Shown here piece by piece: positions 37,551 to 46,066 of a DNA stretch of 62,388 bases (positions within the stretch are counted from its first letter, which is position 1; every line of letters starts with the position of its first letter). The position numbers and the translations under genes were made by a program. The DNA is taken from positions 1 through 62,388 of the forward strand of contig JBKCPL010000068.1 in NCBI GenBank assembly GCA_046309355.1, given 5' to 3'. The notes beneath the pieces are model-generated. The model did no database searches. It had not been told where the DNA came from and was given only the letters and a program-made list of their open reading frames with translations. This DNA is from CAYSBE01 sp046309355. Lineage in GTDB: Bacteria > Bacteroidota > Bacteroidia > UKL13-3.

Positions 37551-37558
37551 CAAAGTTA
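37551..37558 (-). promoter_or_regulatory. -7 promoter element abutting the LysM glucosaminidase start
   Basis: Minus strand TAACTTTG, exact TAnnTTTG, ends 4 bases before the ATG at 37546. Confidence 0.55.
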
Positions 37559-37619
37559 ACCCAAGCAGTTTTTTGCTTACATCAGTGTATCGTTGGTTTA
37601 CCCACAGGTGTATGTTTTG

Positions 37620-39620
37620 TTATGCAATCAACTCTTGCCACCTCTTGTGTGGTAATCCGCAGGTTTTATCGGTACACAGGTAATATGTATTGTCTTCCGT
37701 TACAGGCTTATCGGCTAATAGCGGAAGGTGCGATTCGCCATTTTGCACAAGTACAATCAAATTAGGCTCGTAGGATGAAATGCGGGGCCTTGTAGCCTGT
37801 TTACCACTAACCACCAGCTGCCTGAAACCTTGATTGCGCAGAAATACAAACTGCATCCAGTTGCTGAAACCTGTCGGAAATTTCTCAAATTTATACTGAA
37901 CATGCATCACCATTTGGTCGGCCATGTGTTCATATTCAGGCTTATCGAAAAGATAACTGAGCATCCATAGACACTTGGCAAATGTAGAATTGGCCGAGGG
38001 TATAACATCGTCATTGATGTCTATTTTACGAGTAGCCAGCTGTGTGTCAAATCTCGATTTGAAGTAAAACAGTTTTTTTTCTGAATCGTAAAAGTGTGAT
38101 ATAGCAGCCTGCATGATTTGGTGAGCATGCATGAAATAGGTTTCGTCTTCTGCTACTTCTGCCAGCCTAAGCAGGGCTTCACACAGCAAGGCATAATCTT
38201 CGGCAAATGCCGGTATGCTTGCCTTACCGTTTTTAAGTATCCGTTTCAGTTCGTTGCCGTTCCACACCTGTTGAAGCAGAGCATCGGCCGCCTGTTTAGC
38301 ACATGAAAGATAATCGGGTGTATGAAATGTATGGTAGGCATCGGCATACGCTTTTATCATCATGGCATTCCACGAGGTAATAATTTTATCGTCAAGCCCG
38401 GGCTTGATGCGCATTTCGCGAACAGCGCACACAATGGCATTGCAGTGTTCAATGGTTTGTTCAATTTGCTCTGCGCTTCTGCCGGTTAGTTCACCTATTT
38501 CCTGCGTAGTGCGTGTTTTATGAAGAATATTACTGCCGTGTTCCCAGTTTCCGTAGGCTTGTACCGAATAATACAGGCTGTACAAAGGCTCATCAGGGCC
38601 GAGCAAATTTTTCAATTCCTGCTGAGTCCATGTATAATATTTCCCTTCCACGCCTTCGCTGTCAGCGTCTAGTGCACTGTAAAACAATCCCTGCTCATTC
38701 GTTAGTTCACGCTTTATGAAACCGAGTGTTTGCTTCACAGTTTTTTCGTACAGCGGGTTGCCAGTCACCTTAAATGCATGGCAGTACAAGCTAACCAGTT
38801 GTGCATTGTCGTACAGCATTTTTTCGAAGTGCGGTACCTTCCAGAATACGTCTGTACTGTAGCGGGCAAATCCACCGCCCGCCTGATCGTATATGCCGCC
38901 TTCAGCCATCATCACCAGTGTTTTATTAACTGCTTCTAGTAATTCGGTGTCGTGTGTAAACCGATACAGCGACAAATACAATTCCCAATTATTCGGCATA
39001 GGAAATTTGGGTGCCCATGTGTATCCGCCCAGTTCGGTATCCATATTCTGTTTGACCTGCTGAACAATACGCACCACATCCGAATCTGTTATCAATGGTG
39101 CTGATGACTGGGGCAAAAAAACATCCAGCTTTTTTATTCCGTTGGTTAATTCTGTGGCATACTGCATGGCCTCTTCTTTGCGTGTGCGGTAAAATTCAGA
39201 AATAGATTTCAGCACACGCTGCCATTCGTTTTTAGGAAAATAGGTCCCCCCGTGCACCGGTCTGCCATCAGGCAGTGTAAAACAATTCAACGGCCAGCCT
39301 CCTCTTCCGGTTAGCAATTGCACTGCGTCCATATATAGCTGATCTACATCCGGACGTTCTTCTCGATCAACTTTGATGCATACAAACAGTTCGTTCATCA
39401 TCGCTGCTGTTTCTGCATCTTCAAAACTTTCGCGTTCCATCACGTGGCACCAGTGACATGCTGAGTAGCCTATGCTTACCAGCACGGGTTTATCTTCCGT
39501 TCGGGCTTTTTCAAAGGCCTCATCGCACCATTCCCACCAGTCGACCGGATTGTGTGCGTGCTGAAGCAAGTACGGACTGGAGGCATGAATAAGTCGGTTT
39601 GTGTGGGTATGTTGTGGCAT
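37620..39620 (-). CDS. Thioredoxin-domain DUF255 protein (YyaL/SPATA20 family)
   Basis: 666 residues, normal length for the family. The N-terminal thioredoxin-like domain contains NPVDWWEWCDEAFEKA and GYSACHWCHVMERESFED (CxxC), then FVCIKVDREERPDVDQLYM and GGWPLNCF. The rest is an alpha/alpha-barrel resembling N-acylglucosamine epimerases (KPGLDDKIITSWNAMMIKAY). Biochemical function unknown across the family. A TAGTTTTG element precedes the start by 19 bases. Confidence 0.92.
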   Translation of the reverse strand: MPQHTHTNRLIHASSPYLLQHAHNPVDWWEWCDEAFEKARTEDKPVLVSIGYSACHWCHVMERESFEDAETAAMMNELFVCIKVDREERPDVDQLYMDAVQLLTGRGGWPLNCFTLPDGRPVHGGTYFPKNEWQRVLKSISEFYRTRKEEAMQYATELTNGIKKLDVFLPQSSAPLITDSDVVRIVQQVKQNMDTELGGYTWAPKFPMPNNWELYLSLYRFTHDTELLEAVNKTLVMMAEGGIYDQAGGGFARYSTDVFWKVPHFEKMLYDNAQLVSLYCHAFKVTGNPLYEKTVKQTLGFIKRELTNEQGLFYSALDADSEGVEGKYYTWTQQELKNLLGPDEPLYSLYYSVQAYGNWEHGSNILHKTRTTQEIGELTGRSAEQIEQTIEHCNAIVCAVREMRIKPGLDDKIITSWNAMMIKAYADAYHTFHTPDYLSCAKQAADALLQQVWNGNELKRILKNGKASIPAFAEDYALLCEALLRLAEVAEDETYFMHAHQIMQAAISHFYDSEKKLFYFKSRFDTQLATRKIDINDDVIPSANSTFAKCLWMLSYLFDKPEYEHMADQMVMHVQYKFEKFPTGFSNWMQFVFLRNQGFRQLVVSGKQATRPRISSYEPNLIVLVQNGESHLPLLADKPVTEDNTYYLCTDKTCGLPHKRWQELIA

Positions 39621-39639
39621 GTATGTAAAAACAGGAACA

Positions 39640-39647
39640 CAAAACTA
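39640..39647 (-). promoter_or_regulatory. -7 promoter element for the DUF255 gene
   Basis: Minus strand TAGTTTTG, exact TAnnTTTG, 19 bases upstream of the ATG at 39620. Confidence 0.45.
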
Positions 39648-39704
39648 CTGATTTAAAATAGTTCGGATAAAAAAGTTTATTTCGCATTATAACGAGCGCA
39701 ATTT

Positions 39705-41249
39705 ATGTTAATCAGAACTTACGGCAGTGCAGTGCATGGAGTAGATGCGGTAACCATAACCATTGAAGTGAATGTTTCCAATCAGGGAGTGGGATATAGC
39801 CTGGTGGGTTTGCCTGACAATGCCGTAAAAGAAAGTCATCACCGAATAGAAACAGCCGTTAGAAACAACGAATATAAAATGCCTCGCCTGCGCACGGTTA
39901 TAAATATGGCTCCGGCAGATATCCGTAAAGAAGGTTCGGCTTACGACCTTCCCATTGCCTTGGGCATACTGTGTGCATCCGAACAGGTGAAAAGTGAATT
40001 GCTCGATAAATACATCATCATGGGCGAACTGGCGCTTGATGGAAGCCTAAAGCCCATCAAAGGTGCACTGCCTATTGCTATTCAGGCCCGAAAAGAAGGA
40101 TTTGAAGGCTTTATTTTGCCAAAACAAAATGCACGTGAAGCGGCTATTGTAAATAACCTGAAAGTATACGGTGCCGAAACCCTGAAAGACGTGATTGATT
40201 TTTTTGATGGCAATAATTCGATGATTCAGGTGGAGATGGATACCCGCAAAGAGTTTGAACAAAACCTGAACAACACGGATGCTGATTTTGCCGATGTGCG
40301 CGGACAGGAAAACATTAAACGTGCTATGGAAATAGCTGCAGCCGGTGGTCATAATGTCATCCTCATAGGTCCGCCAGGCGCAGGAAAAACGATGCTGGCT
40401 AAACGACTTCCTTCCATTTTGCCTCCGCTTACACTGCATGAAGCACTTGAAACAACTAAAATACATTCCGTAGCCGGACGCTTAGCCAAAGAAACTGCAT
40501 TGCTGTACCAACGACCGTTTCGCGCACCGCATCACACCATCAGCGATATTGCGCTGGTAGGAGGAGGAAACAATCCGCAGCCGGGCGAAATTTCTCTGGC
40601 CCATAACGGTGTGTTGTTTTTGGATGAATTGCCGGAGTTTAAACGCACGGTGCTGGAGGTGATGCGTCAGCCACTTGAAGAAAGAAGGATCACGATTTCA
40701 CGTGCTAAGTTTTCAGTCGAGTACCCGTCCAGTTTTATGCTTATCGCATCTATGAATCCATGCCCTTGCGGGTACTTCAATCATCCTGAAAAAGAATGTG
40801 TGTGTGTGCCGGGTACGGTTCAAAAATACCTGAGCAAAGTATCAGGTCCGTTGCTCGATCGTATTGACATACACATCGAAGTGACACCGGTGAATTTTGA
40901 ACAGCTGGCCGATACACGAAAGGCTGAAAAAAGTGAACGCATCCGCGAACGTGTGGTGAATGCCCGTTTTATACAAAGCGAGCGTTTTAATGGCCGGGAA
41001 GGTCTATACAGCAATGCTCAAATGAGCAGCACGATGGTGCGTGAGGTGTGTCAAATTAGTGCAGCAGGTCAAAATTTGCTGAAAACAGCCATGAATAAGC
41101 TGCAATTATCGGCCCGCGCTTACGACCGTATTTTAAAGGTAGCCCGTACCATTGCCGATTTAGCCGCCAGCGAAGAAATAAAAATAGAACATCTGGCAGA
41201 AGCCATTCAGTACCGCAGCCTCGACAGAGAAACGTGGGGCTCGGCTTAA
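39705..41249 (+). CDS. YifB/ComM family Mg-chelatase-like AAA+ ATPase
   Basis: 514 residues. N-terminal Lon-protease-like fold (YSLVGLPDNAVKESHHRI, RKEGSAYDLPIALGI), AAA+ core with Walker A GPPGAGKTMLAKRLP and Walker B LFLDELPEF, then a C-terminal domain with CVCVPGTVQKYLSKVSGPLLDRIDI, the family's Cys pair (SMNPCPCGYFNHPEKECVC). ComM in gamma-proteobacteria is a branch-migration helicase for natural transformation; the role in Bacteroidota is not established. Its stop shares TTAA with the convergent gene at 41246. Confidence 0.93.
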   Translation: MLIRTYGSAVHGVDAVTITIEVNVSNQGVGYSLVGLPDNAVKESHHRIETAVRNNEYKMPRLRTVINMAPADIRKEGSAYDLPIALGILCASEQVKSELLDKYIIMGELALDGSLKPIKGALPIAIQARKEGFEGFILPKQNAREAAIVNNLKVYGAETLKDVIDFFDGNNSMIQVEMDTRKEFEQNLNNTDADFADVRGQENIKRAMEIAAAGGHNVILIGPPGAGKTMLAKRLPSILPPLTLHEALETTKIHSVAGRLAKETALLYQRPFRAPHHTISDIALVGGGNNPQPGEISLAHNGVLFLDELPEFKRTVLEVMRQPLEERRITISRAKFSVEYPSSFMLIASMNPCPCGYFNHPEKECVCVPGTVQKYLSKVSGPLLDRIDIHIEVTPVNFEQLADTRKAEKSERIRERVVNARFIQSERFNGREGLYSNAQMSSTMVREVCQISAAGQNLLKTAMNKLQLSARAYDRILKVARTIADLAASEEIKIEHLAEAIQYRSLDRETWGSA

Positions 41250-41578
41250 GGCAAAAGTTCTTTCATCGGATCCCAGAATATCTTATCGAAATCCTGAACC
41301 GTGTCTTGGATTACCTGTATCCCTTCCTGCTCCAGCAATTCCTGCATACGCAAGGGAGTAGCAAAATGATGCTTGCCGGTAAGAACACCGGCTCTGTTTA
41401 CCACACGGTGAGCAGGTACATCCGGTAAACTGTGAGAGGCATTCATGGCATAACCAACCATTCGGCTGCTTTTTGCTGTGCCCAAACACCTAGCAATGGC
41501 ACCATAACTAGTAACTCGGCCCTTAGGTATTAGGCGAACTACATCGTATACACTTTCAAAAAAATCGTTTTGTGGCAT
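41246..41578 (-). CDS. Alkyltransferase-like protein (ATL, MGMT-fold, no active cysteine)
   Basis: 110 residues. It has the MGMT DNA-binding fold: VVRLIPKGRVTSYGAIARCLG, SSRMVGYAMN, and PAHRVVNRAG where active MGMT has PCHR. Alanine replaces the methyl-acceptor cysteine, so it cannot self-alkylate; ATL proteins bind O6-alkylguanine and recruit nucleotide excision repair (known family, e.g. YbaZ with PWHR). The ATG at 41578 is used; the longer frame begins with TTG. Confidence 0.87.
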   Translation of the reverse strand: MPQNDFFESVYDVVRLIPKGRVTSYGAIARCLGTAKSSRMVGYAMNASHSLPDVPAHRVVNRAGVLTGKHHFATPLRMQELLEQEGIQVIQDTVQDFDKIFWDPMKELLP

Positions 41579-41693
41579 TTCTGTGGCATGCAAATAACGT
41601 ATTCCCCCGTTAAGCTGCTAAAAATTCATCGCAAATGAAAACGAAACCTGAAGCATGCTTGAAAATAATAGCCATATACGTAACCTTGCAGAC

Positions 41694-41700
41694 TAATTTG
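41694..41700 (+). promoter_or_regulatory. Candidate -7 element (short variant) for kynU
   Basis: TAATTTG, 13 bases before the ATG at 41714. A longer near-match TAACCTTG lies at 41680-41687. Confidence 0.3.
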
Positions 41701-41713
41701 TATAGCATATACC

Positions 41714-42973
41714 ATGTACGAAAATTCCATTGACTTTGCCCGAACCCTCGACTCCACCGATAAGCTTTCTGCTTTTCGCAACGAGTTTCATCTGTTGCAT
41801 AAAAACGGTCAACCGATTACGTATTTATGCGGAAACTCACTTGGCCTTCAACCCAAAAGTGCGAAAGCGTACGTGGAGCAGGAACTGCACGACTGGGCCA
41901 CGTTAGGCGTAGAGGGCCATTTTCACGGCAAAAATCCATGGATGTATTACCACCACTTTCTAACCGAACACGCAGCCCGTGTGGTAGGAGCAATACCTGT
42001 GGAAGTAGTGGTGATGAACAACCTGACCGCCAACCTGCACCTGATGATGGTGAGTTTTTACCGACCCACCCAAACGCGCTACAAAATCATGATGGAAGTA
42101 TCGGCATTCCCCAGCGACCAGTATGCTATGGAAACACAAGCTAAGTTCCACGGATTTAATCCCGATGATGCCATCATTGAACTGAAACCGCGCGAAGGAG
42201 AATACACCTTACGCACCGAAGATGTGGTAGCGAAAATACATGAACACAAAAATGATCTTGCCATTGTGATGATGGGTGGAGTAAATTACTATACCGGACA
42301 GGCATTTGATATGGAAGCCATTACAAAAGCAGCTCATGCAGTGGGTGCAACCGCAGGTTTCGATTGCGCACATGCAGCCGGAAATCTGCACTTAAAACTG
42401 CACGACTGGAATGTAGATTTTGCCGTATGGTGCACCTATAAATACCTGAACTCAGGACCGGGTGGAACAAGCGGTGTATTTGTACACGAGCGTCACGCCA
42501 AAAATGCTGATATGCCACGCTTTGCCGGATGGTGGGGCCACGATGAAAAGGAACGCTTTCTGATGAAAAAAGGATTTAAACCTATGGAAGGCGCTGCAGG
42601 CTGGCAGCTAAGCAATGCTCAAATTTTCCCGATGGCTATACACAAAGCCTCGCTCGAACTTTTTGACCGGGCCGGCATGCAAAACCTGCGTGCTAAAAGC
42701 GAAAAGCTAACCGGCTACCTGGAGTTCATTCTAAAACCATTCAGCGAACACTTAACTATCATCACACCTTCTAACCCGGCTGAAAGAGGCTGCCAGTTAT
42801 CTGTAATAGTAAAACAAAACGGCAAACACTTGTTCGATTATTTGGTTGACAACAATATACTTCCCGATTGGCGAGAGCCTGATGTAATTCGCATGAGCCC
42901 CGTACCTATGTACAATACATTTGAAGAAGTGTACAGTATCGGTGAAATACTAAAGTCATACTTTAAAAACTAA
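41714..42973 (+). CDS. kynU: Kynureninase
   Basis: 419 residues, fold type I PLP enzyme of normal length. Motifs: YLCGNSLGLQPKSAK, VVVMNNLTANLHLMMVSFY, FDCAHAAGNLHLKLHDW, and the PLP lysine in WCTYKYLNSGPGGTSGVFVH. C-terminal RGCQLSVIV and PDVIRMSPVPMYNTFEE bind substrate. It cleaves kynurenine or 3-hydroxykynurenine to (3-hydroxy)anthranilate and alanine. It is 5 bases upstream of the kynurenine monooxygenase gene, so the pair works in sequence. Confidence 0.97.
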   Translation: MYENSIDFARTLDSTDKLSAFRNEFHLLHKNGQPITYLCGNSLGLQPKSAKAYVEQELHDWATLGVEGHFHGKNPWMYYHHFLTEHAARVVGAIPVEVVVMNNLTANLHLMMVSFYRPTQTRYKIMMEVSAFPSDQYAMETQAKFHGFNPDDAIIELKPREGEYTLRTEDVVAKIHEHKNDLAIVMMGGVNYYTGQAFDMEAITKAAHAVGATAGFDCAHAAGNLHLKLHDWNVDFAVWCTYKYLNSGPGGTSGVFVHERHAKNADMPRFAGWWGHDEKERFLMKKGFKPMEGAAGWQLSNAQIFPMAIHKASLELFDRAGMQNLRAKSEKLTGYLEFILKPFSEHLTIITPSNPAERGCQLSVIVKQNGKHLFDYLVDNNILPDWREPDVIRMSPVPMYNTFEEVYSIGEILKSYFKN

Positions 42974-42978
42974 GAATA

Positions 42979-44304
42979 ATGTCACAAAAAATTACCATCA
43001 TAGGCGGAGGATTAGCCGGTAGCTTAGCCGCTATTTACATGGCTAAACGCGGGTTTGAAGTAAACCTGTTTGAGCGCAGGCCCGATATGCGCAAAACAAA
43101 TATCTATCAGGGCAAATCCATCAACCTTGCCTTAAGCACCCGCGGATTGCATGCGTTGGAAAAAATTGGATTGGACAAAGAAATTTTAGCCGATGCCATA
43201 CCGATGTACGGCAGAATGATGCACAGCAAAACAGGTGAACTTTCCTATCATCCATACGGCAAGCAAGGGCAGGCCATTAACTCAGTGTCGCGCGGTCGCT
43301 TAAATCAAAAACTGATTGAACTGGCAGATGCATTTCCGAACATCACAATTTATTTCAACAGCAAGTGTGTAGATGTAGATGTAAATAAAACTACAGCTAC
43401 GTTTGAACTGGAAGATGATTCACTTAAAACCATAACCAGCGACCGTATACTTGGAACAGATGGAGCTTTTGCTGCTACCCGAAGCAAACTTCAAACGAGT
43501 GAACGTTTCAACTACTCGCAAAGTTATTTGCATGTAGGCTACAAAGAGCTGGAAATTCCGGAGGGCGAAAATGGACAATTTATGATGGAGAAAAATGCAC
43601 TTCATATTTGGCCCCGCGGCAGTTTTATGATGATTGCTTTGCCAAACCCAAAAGGCGATTTCACGTGCACGCTATTCATGCCTTTTGAGCTATTTGATAA
43701 CATAAAAAGCAAAGAGAATGTAGCAAAATTCTTTCACGATGAATTTCCGGATGCAGTACCTATGATGCCAACGCTGGTTGATGACTACATGAAAAATCCA
43801 ACATCCAATTTAGTAACCGTGCGTTGCTATCCGTGGGTGAAGGGCGATAAATTAGCACTCGCAGGTGATGCTGCCCATGCTGTTGTTCCATTTTACGGTC
43901 AAGGTATGAATTGCAGTTTTGAAGATATAGTGGTGCTGGATAATATGATTGAAAAATACGGTGACGACTGGAACACCATTTTTGACGAATACCAGAAAGA
44001 GCGTAAACCCAATGCCGATGCCATTGCCGATTTAGCCATTCAGAATTACTACGAAATGGCCGATAAGGTGGGCGACAAACATTTCTTGCATAAAAAACAT
44101 ATCGAGCACGAATTGTCGGAGTTGTATCCTGATAAGTTCAAATCGCAATACGAACTCACCACCTTTAGCTTGAGTGGGTATAAGTACGCATGGGATATGG
44201 GTAAAAAGAATGATGCCCTACTCGAAAGAATCATTGCCGATAAAGCCGAAGAAAAAATTAAAGACGCGGCATACATGGAACAGTTGTGGCATTTGCTTGC
44301 GTAA
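42979..44304 (+). CDS. kmo: Kynurenine 3-monooxygenase
   Basis: 441 residues, FAD-dependent monooxygenase. FAD motif KITIIGGGLAGSLAAIYMAKRG, KSINLALSTRGLHALEKIG, DRILGTDGAFAATRS, and GDAAHAVVPFYGQGMNCSFED, all typical for KMO. It hydroxylates kynurenine with NADPH and O2. A hydrophobic membrane anchor as in eukaryotic KMO is not seen, so a soluble enzyme is likely. No tryptophan dioxygenase or formamidase lies in the window. Start chosen at the first ATG after the kynU stop. Confidence 0.97.
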   Translation: MSQKITIIGGGLAGSLAAIYMAKRGFEVNLFERRPDMRKTNIYQGKSINLALSTRGLHALEKIGLDKEILADAIPMYGRMMHSKTGELSYHPYGKQGQAINSVSRGRLNQKLIELADAFPNITIYFNSKCVDVDVNKTTATFELEDDSLKTITSDRILGTDGAFAATRSKLQTSERFNYSQSYLHVGYKELEIPEGENGQFMMEKNALHIWPRGSFMMIALPNPKGDFTCTLFMPFELFDNIKSKENVAKFFHDEFPDAVPMMPTLVDDYMKNPTSNLVTVRCYPWVKGDKLALAGDAAHAVVPFYGQGMNCSFEDIVVLDNMIEKYGDDWNTIFDEYQKERKPNADAIADLAIQNYYEMADKVGDKHFLHKKHIEHELSELYPDKFKSQYELTTFSLSGYKYAWDMGKKNDALLERIIADKAEEKIKDAAYMEQLWHLLA

Positions 44305-44308
44305 ACGT

Positions 44309-44617
44309 ATGAAAGGTTGGATGTACATACTTCGATGTGCTGACGACTCATACTATACAGGTAGCACATACAATTTACTCCTGCGAATACAGCAGCATCA
44401 AAGCGGTATTGGCGCAAATCACACAAAGAGTCGATTACCCGTTGAATGGGTGTACTATGAAGAATTCGACCGAATTGATCACGCATTTTATCGGGAAAAG
44501 CAAGTACAGGGATGGAGCAGGGCTAAAAAAGAAGCATTAATCCTAAACCGACCCGCAGACTTACATTTGTTGTCTGAATGTAAGAATGAAACACATTATA
44601 AAAATAAAAAGAAGTAA
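44309..44617 (+). CDS. GIY-YIG nuclease-family protein
   Basis: 102 residues from the ATG at 44309, directly after the kmo stop (frame extends further upstream into kmo but without family sequence). Motifs: GWMYILRCADDSYYTGST (the GIY-YIG element in YIL..YTG form), LLLRIQQHQSG, and FYREKQVQGWSRAKKEALI with the catalytic Arg/Glu region. Single-domain proteins of this family (UPF0213/UvrC-like) are common in Bacteroidota; role unknown. A hairpin-repeat region follows directly. Confidence 0.88.
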   Translation: MKGWMYILRCADDSYYTGSTYNLLLRIQQHQSGIGANHTKSRLPVEWVYYEEFDRIDHAFYREKQVQGWSRAKKEALILNRPADLHLLSECKNETHYKNKKK

Positions 44618-44618
44618 C

Positions 44619-44721
44619 GGTGGCTTCGACTGCGCTCAGCCACCGATCTGAACTATCTTTTTCGACTGCGCTCAGCCACCTGTAAAAATCACTCTGGTGT
44701 CTGAGCGGAGTCGAAGACACC
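44619..44721. repeat. REP-like hairpin repeats (three copies, one inverted)
   Basis: Copy 1 (44619-44644) is GGTGGC ... GCCACC around TTCGACTGCGCTCA. Copy 2 (44661-44680) keeps the loop and 3' arm. Copy 3 (44696-44721), in opposite orientation, is GGTGTC ... GACACC. The stem pair G-C of copy 1 is T-A in copy 3, a compensatory change. The core is common in Bacteroidota intergenic DNA (known generally). Confidence 0.75.
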
Positions 44722-44798
44722 TTTATAACACCTAACATTATCATTTCACATCCCATCAATAATATTAACTTGCGCCCCGTTTTAAATCATACACGTAA

Positions 44799-46061
44799 AT
44801 GTCAACTCAAATACAAAACCTGATTAAACGCTACGAAAGCAAACAACCTGAAATAGTTTTTGAATGGAAAGACAGTGAAACCGAAGCCGAAGGTTGGGTT
44901 GTCATTAACTCATTGCGTGGCGGAAGTGCCGGTGGTGGTACACGCATGCGCAAAGGACTCAATAAAGATGAAGTGGTTTCGCTGGCTAAAACCATGGAAA
45001 TTAAATTTACTGTTTCGGGACCGGCTATTGGCGGTGCTAAATCAGGTATCAATTTCGACCCGGCCGATCCGCGCAAAAAAGGCGTATTGGAGCGTTGGTA
45101 CAAAGCTGTAATGCCGTTGCTAAAAACATACTACGGTACGGGGGGCGACTTGAATGTAGATGAAATACACGAAGTAATTCCCATTACTGAGAAATACGGC
45201 TTACAACACCCGCAAGAAGGAACAGCAGTAGGCCACTATCAACCTGACGAAGCCCACAAAACCCGAATGATTAAGAACTTGCGTGAGGGCGTTTCGAAAA
45301 AACTGGATGATGCCCGTTTTTCACCTGATACCACCAAACATTACGTGGTGGCAGATATGATTACAGGTTGGGGCGTAGCCGAAGCAGTTCGTCATTATTA
45401 CGATTTGTGGGGACCGAATTTCGCCTATAAACGTGCCCTTATTCAGGGCTGGGGAAATGTGGCTGCAGCTGCGGCATACTACCTGTCGCAAATGAATGTG
45501 ATGATTGTAGGTATTATTGACCGCGAAGGTGGATTGCTGAATCCCAAAGGATTTTCGAAAGAGGAGATCAAACAACTGTTCATCGAACGCGATGGCAATA
45601 AACTGTCGCAGGCCACCTGCCAAAAAATGGGACTTGAATTTATTCCATACGATGAGCTGAATACAAAAATATGGAGTGCCGGTGCTGAAGTATTTGTTCC
45701 GGCTGCTGCATCGCGCATGCTCACACAGGAGCAGTTAAATCAATTGATAGATAATGACCTTGAAGTGATATCAAGCGGTGCCAATGTGCCGTTTGCCGAT
45801 AAAGAAATTTTCCTCGGTCCTATAGGCAACGATGCCGATGACCGCGTTGCAGTAATTCCTGATTTTATAGCCAACTGCGGCATGGCGCGTGTTTTCGCCT
45901 ACTGCATGAGTGAGGAGTTTAAATTAAACGATGAGGAAATTTTCAAGGACGCTTCCAAAACCATACGTCAGGCAATGCTTCGCCTCAATCAGTTTAATCC
46001 GAAACATACGGGTTTGCTCAAAAAAGCGTTGGAGATGAGCTTGGTTACCTTAGTAAAATAA
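44799..46061 (+). CDS. Glu/Leu/Phe/Val dehydrogenase family protein
   Basis: 420 residues. Motifs of the ELFV family: EIKFTVSGPAIGGAKSGINFDP with catalytic lysine, GTGGDLNVDEIHEV, and the NAD domain start IQGWGNVAAAAAYYLSQM. It likely deaminates glutamate (or another amino acid) reversibly with NAD(P). Substrate preference cannot be decided; the clade differs from E. coli GdhA. A weak TTAACTTGC promoter-like sequence lies 26 bases upstream. The following TrpF-like gene starts 5 bases after its stop. Confidence 0.9.
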   Translation: MSTQIQNLIKRYESKQPEIVFEWKDSETEAEGWVVINSLRGGSAGGGTRMRKGLNKDEVVSLAKTMEIKFTVSGPAIGGAKSGINFDPADPRKKGVLERWYKAVMPLLKTYYGTGGDLNVDEIHEVIPITEKYGLQHPQEGTAVGHYQPDEAHKTRMIKNLREGVSKKLDDARFSPDTTKHYVVADMITGWGVAEAVRHYYDLWGPNFAYKRALIQGWGNVAAAAAYYLSQMNVMIVGIIDREGGLLNPKGFSKEEIKQLFIERDGNKLSQATCQKMGLEFIPYDELNTKIWSAGAEVFVPAAASRMLTQEQLNQLIDNDLEVISSGANVPFADKEIFLGPIGNDADDRVAVIPDFIANCGMARVFAYCMSEEFKLNDEEIFKDASKTIRQAMLRLNQFNPKHTGLLKKALEMSLVTLVK

Positions 46062-46066
46062 CCATT

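Noticed and set aside
44309..44617. Homing endonuclease or mobile intron from the GIY-YIG gene
   Set aside because: Single-domain short protein, no intron structure or interrupted host gene visible.
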